Assembly: GCF_019837165.1 (NCBI RefSeq)
Contig: NZ_JAGYHC010000001.1
Coordinates: forward strand, 558,001 to 622,000
Reading direction: 5' to 3'
Source of the DNA: Virgibacillus sp. NKC19-3
GTDB lineage: Bacteria; Bacillota; Bacilli; Bacillales; Amphibacillaceae
Length of the DNA: 64,000 nucleotides
Part shown: positions 25,763-34,661 of the stretch, piece by piece
Layout of the letters: the number at the start of each line of letters is the position of its first letter
Position numbering within the stretch: position 1 is the first letter of the stretch
The notes under the pieces: model-generated
Databases searched by the model: none
What the model saw: the letters and a program-made list of their open reading frames with translations, nothing else
Told to the model about the DNA's origin: nothing
Position numbers and translations under genes: made by a program

Positions 25763-26338
25763 ATGGTTCAAATGGGCTTTTATATAAATAGTCAATTATG
25801 TACTGGATGTAACGCCTGTGTAGTAGCATGTAAGGATAAAAATGACTTAGATGTTGGTATTAATTTCCGGCGCGTGTATGAACACACAGAAGGTGGTTAT
25901 GGAAAGAGTAATCAAGGAATCACGCAAAACGTACAAACATTTTTTACTTCTATATCATGTAACCATTGTGATGAGCCAAAATGTATGGAGAATTGTCCAA
26001 CAACTGCGATGTATAAACGAGAAGAAGATGGCGTTGTTGTCATCGACCATGATAAGTGTGTTGGATGTAGATATTGTGAATGGAACTGTCCGTATGGAGC
26101 ACCACAATATAATGAGGAATTAGGGAAGATGACAAAATGTGACACATGTCTAGATCTCCGTGAAGCAGGGGAAGAGCCAGCCTGTGTTGCTGCCTGTCCA
26201 ATGCGCGCGATTGAATTTGGTCCTATTGAAGAGTTACGTGAAAAATATGGAGATACAGCAGATGTAAGAGGACTTCCAAGTTCATCTATTACGAAACCAA
26301 ATCTTGTGATTAATGCACATAAAGATGCAAGTAAATAA
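25763..26338 (+). CDS. dmsB: DmsB, four-cluster ferredoxin subunit
   Basis: A 191-residue electron-transfer subunit with blocks CTGCNACVVACKDKN, CNHCDEPKCMENCP, CVGCRYCEWNCPYGAPQY and CDTCLDLREAGEEPACVAACP. RBS AAAGGAGG before ATG 25763, 23 nt after dmsA. It transfers electrons from DmsC to DmsA. Highly similar in layout to the subunit at 11003-11548, consistent with operon duplication and divergence. Confidence 0.94.
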   Translation: MVQMGFYINSQLCTGCNACVVACKDKNDLDVGINFRRVYEHTEGGYGKSNQGITQNVQTFFTSISCNHCDEPKCMENCPTTAMYKREEDGVVVIDHDKCVGCRYCEWNCPYGAPQYNEELGKMTKCDTCLDLREAGEEPACVAACPMRAIEFGPIEELREKYGDTADVRGLPSSSITKPNLVINAHKDASK

Positions 26339-26350
26339 GGAGGGATACCC

Positions 26351-27199
26351 ATGCACGAATGGCCATTATTAATTTTCACCATAACGATGCAAGCAGCTAT
26401 TGGCGGTATCTTTATGCTATGGTTTTTCCAGCTGAGAAATAGGAATAAGGAAACGCTGAATATGTTTCATCTGTTTAAAATTCCGTTAATCGTCATTGCT
26501 TTATTATCTTTAGTAGGATTGGGTGCTTCTTTTGCTCACCTCGGATCTCCAATGAATGCGATGAATACGCTGAGAAACATAGGTTCTTCATGGATGAGCC
26601 GGGAAATTTTAGTAACGGGATTATTTATTGGTTTAGCTTGTGTCAATGCCGCTTGGGCACTTTATCGTAAAAAGATTTCATCCTGGCTGTTACTTGTTGC
26701 GACATTGGTAGGATTTGTTGATGTTTATTGCATGGCAGCAATTTATTCCAATTCTTTAATCGGACCTTGGAACTCTATTCATACGTTTCTGTCATTTTAC
26801 GGAACGACTTTCATATTAGGAGCTGTACTTGCTGTAGCTCTACTGATACCAACGCTATATAAACAAAAAATGGAATTGGAAGCAAAGCAATTTTTAAAGA
26901 TAGCGTTAATTACCGTGTTAGTAGGGATTGGATTTCATGCGATTGGCATTGCCTTATTCCCGGCAACAATGGTAGAGACAAGTATTATCGAAAGCACTGC
27001 AACAGCAGGGGTCCTGTCGAGTTATCAAGGTATGATTGCTTCCCGATGGGTAATATCCGTTTTGGGTATAGCCTTGCTGGGATATTTGGTGCTATCATCC
27101 AATAAAAAGTATTTGGTTAACCTTTCTTTTATTGCATTACTAATATTTGTCATGTCTGAAGGTATGAGTCGTTATGTGTTTTATGTATTAGGGGCATAG
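26351..27199 (+). CDS. dmsC: DmsC, membrane anchor and menaquinol-oxidising subunit
   Basis: A 282-residue protein with eight predicted helices and the DmsC motif FAHLGSPMNAMNTLRNIGSSWMSREIL. RBS AAGGAGGG before ATG 26351. Last gene of torD-dmsABC, followed 34 nt later by a strong terminator. It holds DmsAB on the outer membrane face and oxidises quinol. Confidence 0.92.
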   Translation: MHEWPLLIFTITMQAAIGGIFMLWFFQLRNRNKETLNMFHLFKIPLIVIALLSLVGLGASFAHLGSPMNAMNTLRNIGSSWMSREILVTGLFIGLACVNAAWALYRKKISSWLLLVATLVGFVDVYCMAAIYSNSLIGPWNSIHTFLSFYGTTFILGAVLAVALLIPTLYKQKMELEAKQFLKIALITVLVGIGFHAIGIALFPATMVETSIIESTATAGVLSSYQGMIASRWVISVLGIALLGYLVLSSNKKYLVNLSFIALLIFVMSEGMSRYVFYVLGA

Positions 27200-27232
27200 C
27201 ATTATTTTAAAAACATTATAACAATCAAAACG

Positions 27233-27267
27233 AAGTTCCGGTTTGCTCGTTGAACCGGAACTTTTTT
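27233..27267 (+). terminator. Rho-independent terminator of torD-dmsABC
   Basis: AAGTTCCGGTT (27233-27243) pairs perfectly with AACCGGAACTT (27253-27263), followed by TTTTT. Confidence 0.92.
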
Positions 27268-27375
27268 ATGTTGGTAGATAAAAATGCCTTATCTATACTT
27301 ATAAAATCCGCTCTGTTTCTTCATTTTTAGCATTTCATTTATATTGTACGCCATCGATTTTCCCGTTTATTCAGG

Positions 27376-27399
27376 TTTACACTATGTCGGTAGTGTAAA
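27376..27399 (+). promoter_or_regulatory. Perfect 9-bp inverted repeat upstream of fdnG
   Basis: TTTACACTA (27376-27384) and TAGTGTAAA (27391-27399) separated by 6 nt. Not an Fnr or Rex box. It lies about 55 nt upstream of the extended -10 of the fdn operon and looks like an activator or repressor site. Confidence 0.5.
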
Positions 27400-27452
27400 T
27401 GTCTAAAAATTTAAAAAATGTTCACATTTATACCGTCTGAAAGTCCTAAAAA

Positions 27453-27461
27453 TGTTATAAT
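27453..27461 (+). promoter_or_regulatory. Extended -10 promoter of fdnGHI
   Basis: TGTTATAAT, identical to the pflB extended -10. No clear -35. About 180 nt of leader precede fdnG; the rest of 27268-27638 shows no gene. Confidence 0.55.
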
Positions 27462-27638
27462 GTAATTAGCTAAGGGATACACATTCAAAATATATTAACT
27501 GGGAATGTACTTCATCTATTTACACAAATGTAGAAAGTATGTTTCCGAGACAAGGTAAATGAAAATGCATCTCTTAGGGCATTATAATTCAGATGATTCA
27601 AGTTTAGGGAAAATTTTGGAAAGAATGGAGGCGGTGTC

Positions 27639-30600
27639 ATGCCAAAATTAACACGGCGAAGTTTCATGAAGTTCACAGCAGCTTCTGTTGCAGCTGCGGC
27701 GCTGGCTGATAAGACAACCGTACAAGCGAATACACTTGATGGAAAGCAGGCTTTTCCATTAATGACAGCAGGTGCAGCATCAGCTTATGGCCTTTGTCAC
27801 TTTTGCTCTGTAGGTTGTGGTCTTGACATTAAGGTGAAGGATGGCAAAGTAATTTCGACAGAGGGATTTAAAGATCACCCGATTAATGAGGGGGCATTAT
27901 GTCCAAAAGGACGTTCTATGAAAGAAATACCTAACTCAGATTCAAGATTAACGCATCCACTGGTTAGGAAGCCCGGAAGTGATGAATGGGAGCCCATCTC
28001 ATGGGATGATGCTTTTGATAAAATTGTAGATAAGGTAGTAGAAGTACGTGATGAAACATTCACAAAAACCGATAATATTGATGGAGAAGATGTCACAGTC
28101 AATCGGTTAGACGGTATATTTAGTCTTGGGAGTGCTGAAATAGATAACGAAGAAGCATATCTTTATACGAAGTTTAACCGTACGTTAGGAGTTCATAATT
28201 ATTCTCACCAGGCTGAGATATGACACGCGCCAACGGTGGCTAGTTTAGCCCCTTCATTTGGCAGTGGTGCCATGACAAATAATTTTCCGGATATGAAAAA
28301 TGCGGAAGTTATTCTAATAGCAGGTAATAATACAGCGGAATGCCATCCGCTGGCGATGCGTTGGGTACTTGAAGCGCAGAAACGCGGCGCAACATTGATT
28401 GTAGTTGATCCCCGGTTCAACCGTACAGCAAAAGTCGCTGATATTTATGCACCTATCCGTCCGGGTACAGACATTGGATATTTAAGTGCGATTATCAAAT
28501 ATATTGTGGATAACGATTTATATGATGAAACATATCTGCGTGAACATACGAACGCGTTGTATAAAGTAAATCCGGATTTTCATTTCCATGATGGAATATT
28601 TTCAGGTTACAACGAAAACGGCTCCTATGATAAAGACAGCTGGACGTATCAATTGGATTCAGATGGGTTGCCATTAGTTGCAGATTCTTTAACGGATCCG
28701 GATTGTGTCCTCATGAAATTGAAAGAGCATTTTCAAGATTATACGTTTGAAAAAGGTAGCGAAATTACTGGAATACCAGCTGAAAAACTGCAACTTATTG
28801 CTGAGACATTTGTTGATAAGCGTCCGGGAACTATTTTATACGCACTTGGTATGACCCAAAAATCAATGGGTACACAAGGAATAAGGATGTATGCCATGAT
28901 CCAACTGTTACTCGGTAACATGGGAATGCCCGGAGGCGGAATTAATGCAAACCGAGGTGAGCCAAATGTTCAAGGAACAACAGATCTGGCTTGCATGGCT
29001 CATATTTTACCTGGTTATATCCCAATACCGACGGATGCAAATCCAACATTGAATGATTATATCCAATCTGTTGGAACAACCTTAGGTAAGCAAATGATAT
29101 CTTTATTAAAAGCTTGGTTTGGTGATAATGCAACACCAGAAAATGAATTTGGTTATCATTACTTGCCAAAACGCGACTCAACATTATCATCTGCTACCTA
29201 TGTACCTATTTTTGAAAAGTTGAATCAAGATGCGTTCAAGATGGGTTTTATCTTCGGACAAAATCCGGTAGTCAGTACGCCTACCTTAGAAATGGCCTTG
29301 GAAGGATTAAGTAAGTTAGATCTACTGGTAGTTTCTGAGATTTTTGAAACAGAGACGAGCTCATTCTGGCAGCATCCCGATTTTAATTCCAAGGATATCA
29401 AAACGGAAGTACTTCTATTACCAGCAGCGAGTACCTTTGAAAAAGACGGAACCATGACAAACTCCAGCCGTTGGATTCAAGGAAAAGAGGCGGTTATCCC
29501 TACGGTGGGTGAATCAATGCCGGATGCTGATATTCTTTATGAGATTATGATGAGACTTAAAAAGCGTTTGGCAAACAGCAACGATTCAAAAGATGAGGGT
29601 GTTCTTTCCTCAACTTGGGATTATCCAATGATGAGTCATGGGATTGATATGGAAGCTGTTCTTAAAGAAATGAACGGCTATGATCTCAAAACTAGTAAAC
29701 TGCTGGACTCCAGTTCGCAAATTCAGAGCCGGGAACCTGGAACAGTATCTTCCGGCGTCGGTGGTCTGTACACAGGAGTTATTACCGAGGAAGGGAATCA
29801 TTCTTTACGCCGTGATAATGCAGATCCAAGTGGTCTTGGTGTTCACCCGAATTGGACATTTGCATGGCCGGGGAATTCCCGTGTTCTTTGGAACCGAGGT
29901 TCTGTTGATAAAGACGGAAAACCTCGTGATAAAGATCGAGGCATTGTTTCTTGGAATGGAAGTAGTTGGGAGGGGCCTGATGTCTTGCACATAGCTGATA
30001 AAGACAAAGCTCCAGATACGCCAGAAGGAAGTAAAGTATTTTCAACTGGTGAAGGAAAAGGAGCGCTATTTCGTGGAGTATTTACAATGCCCCAACAAGA
30101 CGCACCTGAATTAAAACTTGAATCCGGATATGATCCGAATGTATTTAAGGTAGCACCTATCAGTAATGAAGGTGGAATTGGGGATGGGCCGTTGCCTGCT
30201 CACTATGAGCCGTTAGAATCTCCTGTTAAGAATCCAATGTTCAGCCAACAATCTAATCCGACAGCAGCTCCGGTGGAGTTACCTGAGTTTCAAAAGTATG
30301 GGGAAGGCAAAGATTACCCACATGTATTGACGACCTATATGGTAACAGAGCAATTCCTATCCGGTGGGGTAACACGAAACACACCGCAATTAAATGAATT
30401 GATGCCATCTAATTTTGCGGAAATAAGTAAAAGCCTTGCGAAAGAAATTGGTGTAGAATCTGGGGATTCGGTTGTGATTTCAACTGCTCGAGGTGAGATT
30501 ACTATTGAGGCTATGGTTACAGATCGTATGCAAACCTTGAAGATAGATGGTAGAGATGTTGAAGTTATCGGCGTACCATGGGGTTGGGGTTTCAAAGGGT

Positions 30601-30710
30601 TAGTAACAGGTGAGTCGATTAATAGTGTGACGAATTCAGGTTATGACCCAAATACAGGTACACCGGAATATAAGGCATGTGCATGTAATGTGACAAAGGG
30701 AGGTATGTAA
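27639..30710 (+). CDS. fdnG: FdnG/FdoG-type formate dehydrogenase catalytic subunit, selenoprotein (Sec195)
   Basis: A 1023-residue enzyme when the in-frame TGA at 28221-28223 is read as Sec (E. coli FdnG 1015 residues, Sec196). It oxidises formate outside the membrane. Twin-arginine leader KLTRRSFMKFTAAS; [4Fe-4S] ligands C53, C56, C60 and C88 (CHFCSVGCG ... CPKGR). Around the UGA: YSHQAEI-Sec-HAPTVASLAPSFG, the diagnostic FDH-N motif with the adjacent catalytic His. Later blocks: ANRGEPNVQGTTDLA and FGQNPVVSTPTLEMA. Without recoding the gene would appear as two ORFs in one frame. RBS TGGAGGCGG before ATG 27639. A SECIS hairpin follows the UGA. Confidence 0.97.
28221..28252 (+). promoter_or_regulatory. 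SECIS element of fdnG
   Basis: Counting the UGA as 1-3: G15 G16, bulged U17, stem GGCTA (28238-28242) with TAGCC (28246-28250), apical loop GTT with G23 U24, closed by CC. Position by position this reproduces the E. coli fdhF SECIS determinants (bulged U17, G23-U24). Confidence 0.88.
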
Positions 30711-30713
30711 TTC

Positions 30714-31556
30714 ATGGCTAAGACAAATGATAAAGCTATTTTGGTTGATATATCTCTTTGTATCGGATGTAAAGCTTGTCAGATAGCCTGTAAGGAATGG
30801 CATGACCTTCCTGCTACGGAATTTGAAAAGGTATCAGGAACGTATCAAAACCCAGCTGACCGTTCTGAAAACACGCCAATGTTGATGAGGTTTTTAGAGA
30901 AATATGACGAAACGACAGATACCATGGACTGGTTAATTTGGAAAGATCAATGTATGCACTGTACCGATGCGCCGTGTGTAGAAGTTTGTCCTTCAGGGGC
31001 GCTATTTACACATGAAGATGGATTTGTTGGACTTGAAAACGATAAATGCATTGGATGTACTTATTGCTCCAAAGTTTGTCCATTTGATAGTCCACGATTT
31101 GAAACAGATGCACTTACAGGAAACAAGCGCATGAATAAATGTGATTTTTGCCAGGATAGAGTAACAAACGGCGAACTTCCTGCTTGTGTCCAGACTTGCC
31201 CGACAAATGCATTGGAATTTGATACGTGGGATGGTGCGGTGGAAAAAGCGCATGAACGTGTAGAACAAATTAAAGACAGATACCCAGAAGCGAATGTGTA
31301 TGGAGATAAAGAGATGGGTGGTACACACTACATCTATGTCTTAACAGAAAAACCTGAAACATTTGGATTACCTGCACAACCCGAGACAAATGATTTAGTT
31401 GGTTTTCGTCAAGATGTTCTGAAACCAGCAACGCAATTATTTATGGGAGCAACGGCAGTTGGATTGTTGACTAACTTTATTATTTCCTCATCAGCATTCG
31501 GCAACGAAGAGACACAAGAAGATCAGCCGAAAGATGGCGGTGAAAAAGATGAGTAA
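30714..31556 (+). CDS. fdnH: FdnH-type formate dehydrogenase iron-sulfur subunit
   Basis: A 280-residue subunit with four [4Fe-4S] blocks (CIGCKACQIACKEWH, CMHCTDAPCVEVCP, CIGCTYCSKVCPF, CDFCQDRVTNGELPACVQTCP) and a C-terminal membrane helix (LFMGATAVGLLTNFIISSSAFG), the FdnH arrangement. Conserved FdnH end of the soluble part: GGTHYIYVLTEKPETFGLP. RBS GGGAGG before ATG 30714. It carries electrons from the FdnG selenium/molybdenum site to the cytochrome b subunit. The last 8 nt overlap the fdnI start. Confidence 0.96.
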   Translation: MAKTNDKAILVDISLCIGCKACQIACKEWHDLPATEFEKVSGTYQNPADRSENTPMLMRFLEKYDETTDTMDWLIWKDQCMHCTDAPCVEVCPSGALFTHEDGFVGLENDKCIGCTYCSKVCPFDSPRFETDALTGNKRMNKCDFCQDRVTNGELPACVQTCPTNALEFDTWDGAVEKAHERVEQIKDRYPEANVYGDKEMGGTHYIYVLTEKPETFGLPAQPETNDLVGFRQDVLKPATQLFMGATAVGLLTNFIISSSAFGNEETQEDQPKDGGEKDE

Positions 31557-32226
31557 AAAGCGAAAAAGTTTAGTAAAAAGATATAATCGTGTCGATATGA
31601 TTATGCACTGGACAGTAGCAGTAGGATTTATATTAGCTATGCTTACAGGATATGCTGTCTTTTTTGAAGGGACATCAAGTCTATTAGTTAATGAAGTTGG
31701 GTTTGTGATCAGACTTGTTCATCGAATTGGTGGAGTCATCTTTGTTCTAGCTCCAATTCTTTACTTTATCTTTTCTAAAAAAAGGTTTGGTTTTCTAAGA
31801 GCATTTAAATGGGATAAAAGTGACTTTGGCTGGTTGAAAGCAGCACCAAAACATTATTTCGTTGGAGGGGGTGACATGCCTCCTCAACAAAAATACAATA
31901 CAGGTCAAAAATTATTTTACTTATTTGCTGTTGTATTTGGTGTTTTGTTAGTGGTTTCTGGTTTCTTTCTATGGTTCAGCTGGTTCTCGCCAACAGTTGG
32001 GTTGATTATGCTGTTTATTCATGATGTTTCAGCTGTTTTATTAACACTGTTCTTCTTTGTTCACGTTTATTTGGTTGCATTTCATCCAGATGAGCGTACT
32101 TCCTTCAATGCAATGACAACAGGCTATATGGATAGAGGGTTTGCCAAACATCATCACGAACTATGGTATAACGAAGTCAAAGATGAAGAAGAAAAGAAAA
32201 AACAAGAAAATAAGGAAGTTATCTGA
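31549..32226 (+). CDS. fdnI: FdnI-type cytochrome b556 subunit of formate dehydrogenase
   Basis: A 225-residue four-helix di-haem cytochrome b that reduces menaquinone. Histidines suited to haem ligation: MHWTVAVGF (helix 1), RLVHRIGG (helix 2), FIHDVSA and FVHVYLVAFHP (helix 4). C-terminal MTTGYMDRGFAKHHHELWYNE is typical of FdnI/FdoI. I prefer ATG 31549 (GGCGGTG 6 nt upstream) to the in-frame ATG at 31534. It completes an fdnGHI operon. Confidence 0.93.
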   Translation: MSKKRKSLVKRYNRVDMIMHWTVAVGFILAMLTGYAVFFEGTSSLLVNEVGFVIRLVHRIGGVIFVLAPILYFIFSKKRFGFLRAFKWDKSDFGWLKAAPKHYFVGGGDMPPQQKYNTGQKLFYLFAVVFGVLLVVSGFFLWFSWFSPTVGLIMLFIHDVSAVLLTLFFFVHVYLVAFHPDERTSFNAMTTGYMDRGFAKHHHELWYNEVKDEEEKKKQENKEVI

Positions 32227-32274
32227 ACACAAGCTATTGGGAAAACATGAAGCGAATATAGCGATTCATATGTG

Positions 32275-32316
32275 AATCACCCTGCCTAAGGGTCACAAAC
32301 TTATGGCAGGGTGATT
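32275..32316 (+). terminator. Long stem-loop after fdnI
   Basis: AATCACCCTGCC (32275-32286) pairs perfectly with GGCAGGGTGATT (32305-32316). No U-tract follows, so it may only partly terminate and allow read-through to fdhD. Confidence 0.55.
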
Positions 32317-32401
32317 GAAACATATACCTGCCAACTTTATAAAGAAAACATGAGAAGATCTGAAATGGAAATGAGCTAACAAAGAATGAAGGTGAAAGAG
32401 A

Positions 32402-33226
32402 ATGAATAAAACAATTCACAAGGAATGGGAAATTGTCCGGTTTGATGGGAATACACCGTTTCTAGAAGATGAAGTCATCGCTACTGAATCCCCTCTTACA
32501 GTAATGCTGAATGGTCAAGAGTTTGCGACGATTGTTTGCTCAACAACAGATTTAGAAGACCTACTCGTTGGCTTTCTTGCATCAGAAGGAGTTATTCGCT
32601 TTTACAATGATATTACATCCCTTTCCATCGATGAAGCACTGGGCTTTGCACATGTCGAGTTAAAAAAGCCGCTTACCATTGTTCAGAACGACAGTTCCAA
32701 ACGGTTTATCGGTTCCTGCTGTGGGAAAAGCCGGCAATTTTACTTTCAAAGTGATGTGAAGACTGCTAAAACAGTCCGAAGCAGGCTCGAGATTACAGTC
32801 GATCAATGTTATTCACTTATGGATCAACTTCAAGAAAAATCGATACAATTTAAGGAAACTGGTGGGGTGCATAATGCAGCTCTCGGCAGCGTTGATGAAA
32901 TAGTGACGATGCGTACCGATATCGGGAGGCATAATGCGCTTGATAAAATTTATGGAGATATTTTAAAAAATCAAAGGCCTCTAAAAGATAAAGTCATCAT
33001 CTTTAGTGGAAGAATCTCTTCTGAGGTGCTCTTAAAAGTATCTAAAATTGGCATTGGAATCCTTCTGTCTAAGTCAGCGCCAACCGATCTCGGACTTAAA
33101 TTAGCAGATGATTTAGGAATTACGACAGTAGGATTTGTGCGTAATAACAAAATGAATGTCTATACGCATCAGGAAAGAATTATAGAAGCGAATCCTTATC
33201 ATAACATCAGCACAGTTGGAGATTAA
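32402..33226 (+). CDS. fdhD: FdhD, formate dehydrogenase accessory sulfurtransferase (copy 2)
   Basis: A 274-residue paralogue of the protein at 1518-2315, sharing most family blocks (EWEIVRF, VGFLASEGVIRFYND, RFIGSCCGKSRQFYFQSDVKTAKTV, GGVHNAAL, DIGRHNALDKIYG, FSGRISSEVLLKVSKIGIGILLSKSAPTDL). It starts at ATG 32402 with AAGGTG upstream. It again has adjacent cysteines at the sulfur-relay site. Its position after fdnGHI suggests it serves the exported selenoenzyme, while copy 1 serves the cytoplasmic FDH; that division of labour is an inference. Confidence 0.93.
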   Translation: MNKTIHKEWEIVRFDGNTPFLEDEVIATESPLTVMLNGQEFATIVCSTTDLEDLLVGFLASEGVIRFYNDITSLSIDEALGFAHVELKKPLTIVQNDSSKRFIGSCCGKSRQFYFQSDVKTAKTVRSRLEITVDQCYSLMDQLQEKSIQFKETGGVHNAALGSVDEIVTMRTDIGRHNALDKIYGDILKNQRPLKDKVIIFSGRISSEVLLKVSKIGIGILLSKSAPTDLGLKLADDLGITTVGFVRNNKMNVYTHQERIIEANPYHNISTVGD

Positions 33227-33369
33227 ACCAGGCATATAGTGAAATGGCCATTCAGGACATACTAGTGTTGATGTAGGTAGAAGGCTATTCGGTGATACGA
33301 GTAATCGCAGCTCCGGAATTTCTTTTTTAAGAATTTTTGTTATTCATCCAAATCAGTTATAATAAAGAT

Positions 33370-33422
33370 AGTAGGGAGATGCTGTTAAAGCTTTTTAAAG
33401 CTTTGTGGTCAAACTCCCTATT
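33370..33422 (+). other. Long-range stem AGTAGGGAG/CTCCCTATT
   Basis: Nine pairs with one G-U enclose a 35-nt loop with a repeated AAAGCTTT; TTTAT follows. It could be a terminator or part of a structured leader. Confidence 0.35.
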
Positions 33423-33524
33423 TTATCCATTTGAACGGTGAGGAAAATACCATCCACCTTGCGCTTCCATTGAGCCAAAGAACATCTCGTATATAGGTGT
33501 AGGCTAAAGACGCATGAATGACCA

Positions 33525-33551
33525 TCGCACTTGAAAAAGTGTGACCTTTTT
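33525..33551 (+). terminator. Hairpin with GAAA tetraloop and U-tract before moaA
   Basis: TCGCACTT-GAAA-AAGTGTGA (8 pairs, one G-U) followed by CCTTTTT. Terminator-like, located 65 nt before the moaA start. Confidence 0.55.
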
Positions 33552-33616
33552 AACAGTTTTTCATCATGAGTTTTGCTAGAATGAAAGTATGACATATTAA
33601 TAGGAGAGATTATTCC

Positions 33617-34627
33617 GTGTCTATGTTAACTGACAAATTAGGTCGTCCACTGCAAGATCTGCGGATTTCAGTGACAGACCGTTGTAATTTTAGATGTACG
33701 TATTGTATGCCAAGGGAAATATTCGGCAAGGATTATCCATTTATGCCGAAAGATCATCTGTTAAATTTTGAGGAGATTGAACGGCTTGGGAAAATCTTTG
33801 TCCAACTGGGGGTCAAAAAAATCCGCTTAACCGGCGGGGAACCCTTAATGCGAAAGGATTTGCCGGTTTTGATTGAAAAATTAGCTTCCATTGATGGGCT
33901 GGAGGATATTGGACTGACCACAAATGCGTCGCTCCTGGCGAGTCAGGCACAGAAATTAAAAGATGCCGGGTTGAAGCGGGTGAATGTCAGCTTGGATGCG
34001 TTAGATAACACCTTGTTCCAGTCGATTAATGACAGTAGTGTAAAAACAGAACGCGTTTTAAAAGGAATGAAGAAGGCTCGTGATGTTGGACTGGAAGTAA
34101 AAGTGAATATGGTCGTAAAAAAAGGGATGAATGATCAGGAAGTTATTCCGATGGCTAAATACTTTAAAAAGCAGGGAATGACATTACGATATATCGAATT
34201 TATGGATGTTGGCCAGACGAATGGCTGGGATTTTACTAAGGTTATTACAAAAAAGGAATTGTTTCAAGAGCTTTCTAAGCATTTCCAATTAGAACCAGTA
34301 GATCCTGCCTATGTAGGGGAAGTGGCAAAACGTTATCGTTACAAGGGTACGAATACGGAAGTAGGTTTTATTACATCGGTATCGGAGTCATTTTGTTCCA
34401 CATGTACACGTGCGAGAATTGCCGCAGATGGGAAGCTTTATACCTGTTTGTTTGCCGCGGATGGATTTGATTTGAAGGATATTCTCAGATCCGGTGCCAG
34501 CGACGAGGATATTAAGGCTACTATTGTGCCAACATGGAAAAAGCGAAGCGATCGTTACTCCGATGAACGAACGGAAGAAACAGCGAAAAACAGGAAAAAG
34601 ATAGAGATGTCCTATATTGGAGGCTAG
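33617..34627 (+). CDS. moaA: MoaA, GTP 3',8-cyclase
   Basis: A 336-residue radical-SAM enzyme catalysing the first step of molybdopterin synthesis from GTP. N-terminal cluster [12 protein letters not shown] (C-x3-C-x2-C); SAM motif [14 protein letters not shown]-terminal second cluster [20 protein letters not shown]; ends in the conserved GG (SYIGG). The start is GTG 33617 with GGAGA upstream; an ATG two codons later is alternative. First gene of a long Moco run. Confidence 0.96.
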   Translation: MSMLTDKLGRPLQDLRISVTDRCNFRCTYCMPREIFGKDYPFMPKDHLLNFEEIERLGKIFVQLGVKKIRLTGGEPLMRKDLPVLIEKLASIDGLEDIGLTTNASLLASQAQKLKDAGLKRVNVSLDALDNTLFQSINDSSVKTERVLKGMKKARDVGLEVKVNMVVKKGMNDQEVIPMAKYFKKQGMTLRYIEFMDVGQTNGWDFTKVITKKELFQELSKHFQLEPVDPAYVGEVAKRYRYKGTNTEVGFITSVSESFCSTCTRARIAADGKLYTCLFAADGFDLKDILRSGASDEDIKATIVPTWKKRSDRYSDERTEETAKNRKKIEMSYIGG

Positions 34628-34661
34628 TTGTTACTATTTTTTTCGGAGAGGATAAGAGGTA

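Larger units (their letters stand above)
33227..33616. other. Leader/intergenic region before moaA with two hairpins
   Basis: No gene. It contains stem-loops at 33370-33422 and 33525-33551, an AAAGCTTTTTAAAGCTTT repeat inside the first, and the moaA promoter region (TAGAAT at 33576-33581). Confidence 0.4.

Noticed and set aside
28205-28223. fdnG read as two separate genes or a nonsense pseudogene
   Set aside because: Both halves are in one frame, the UGA is at the known Sec position, a SECIS follows and selABCD are present.
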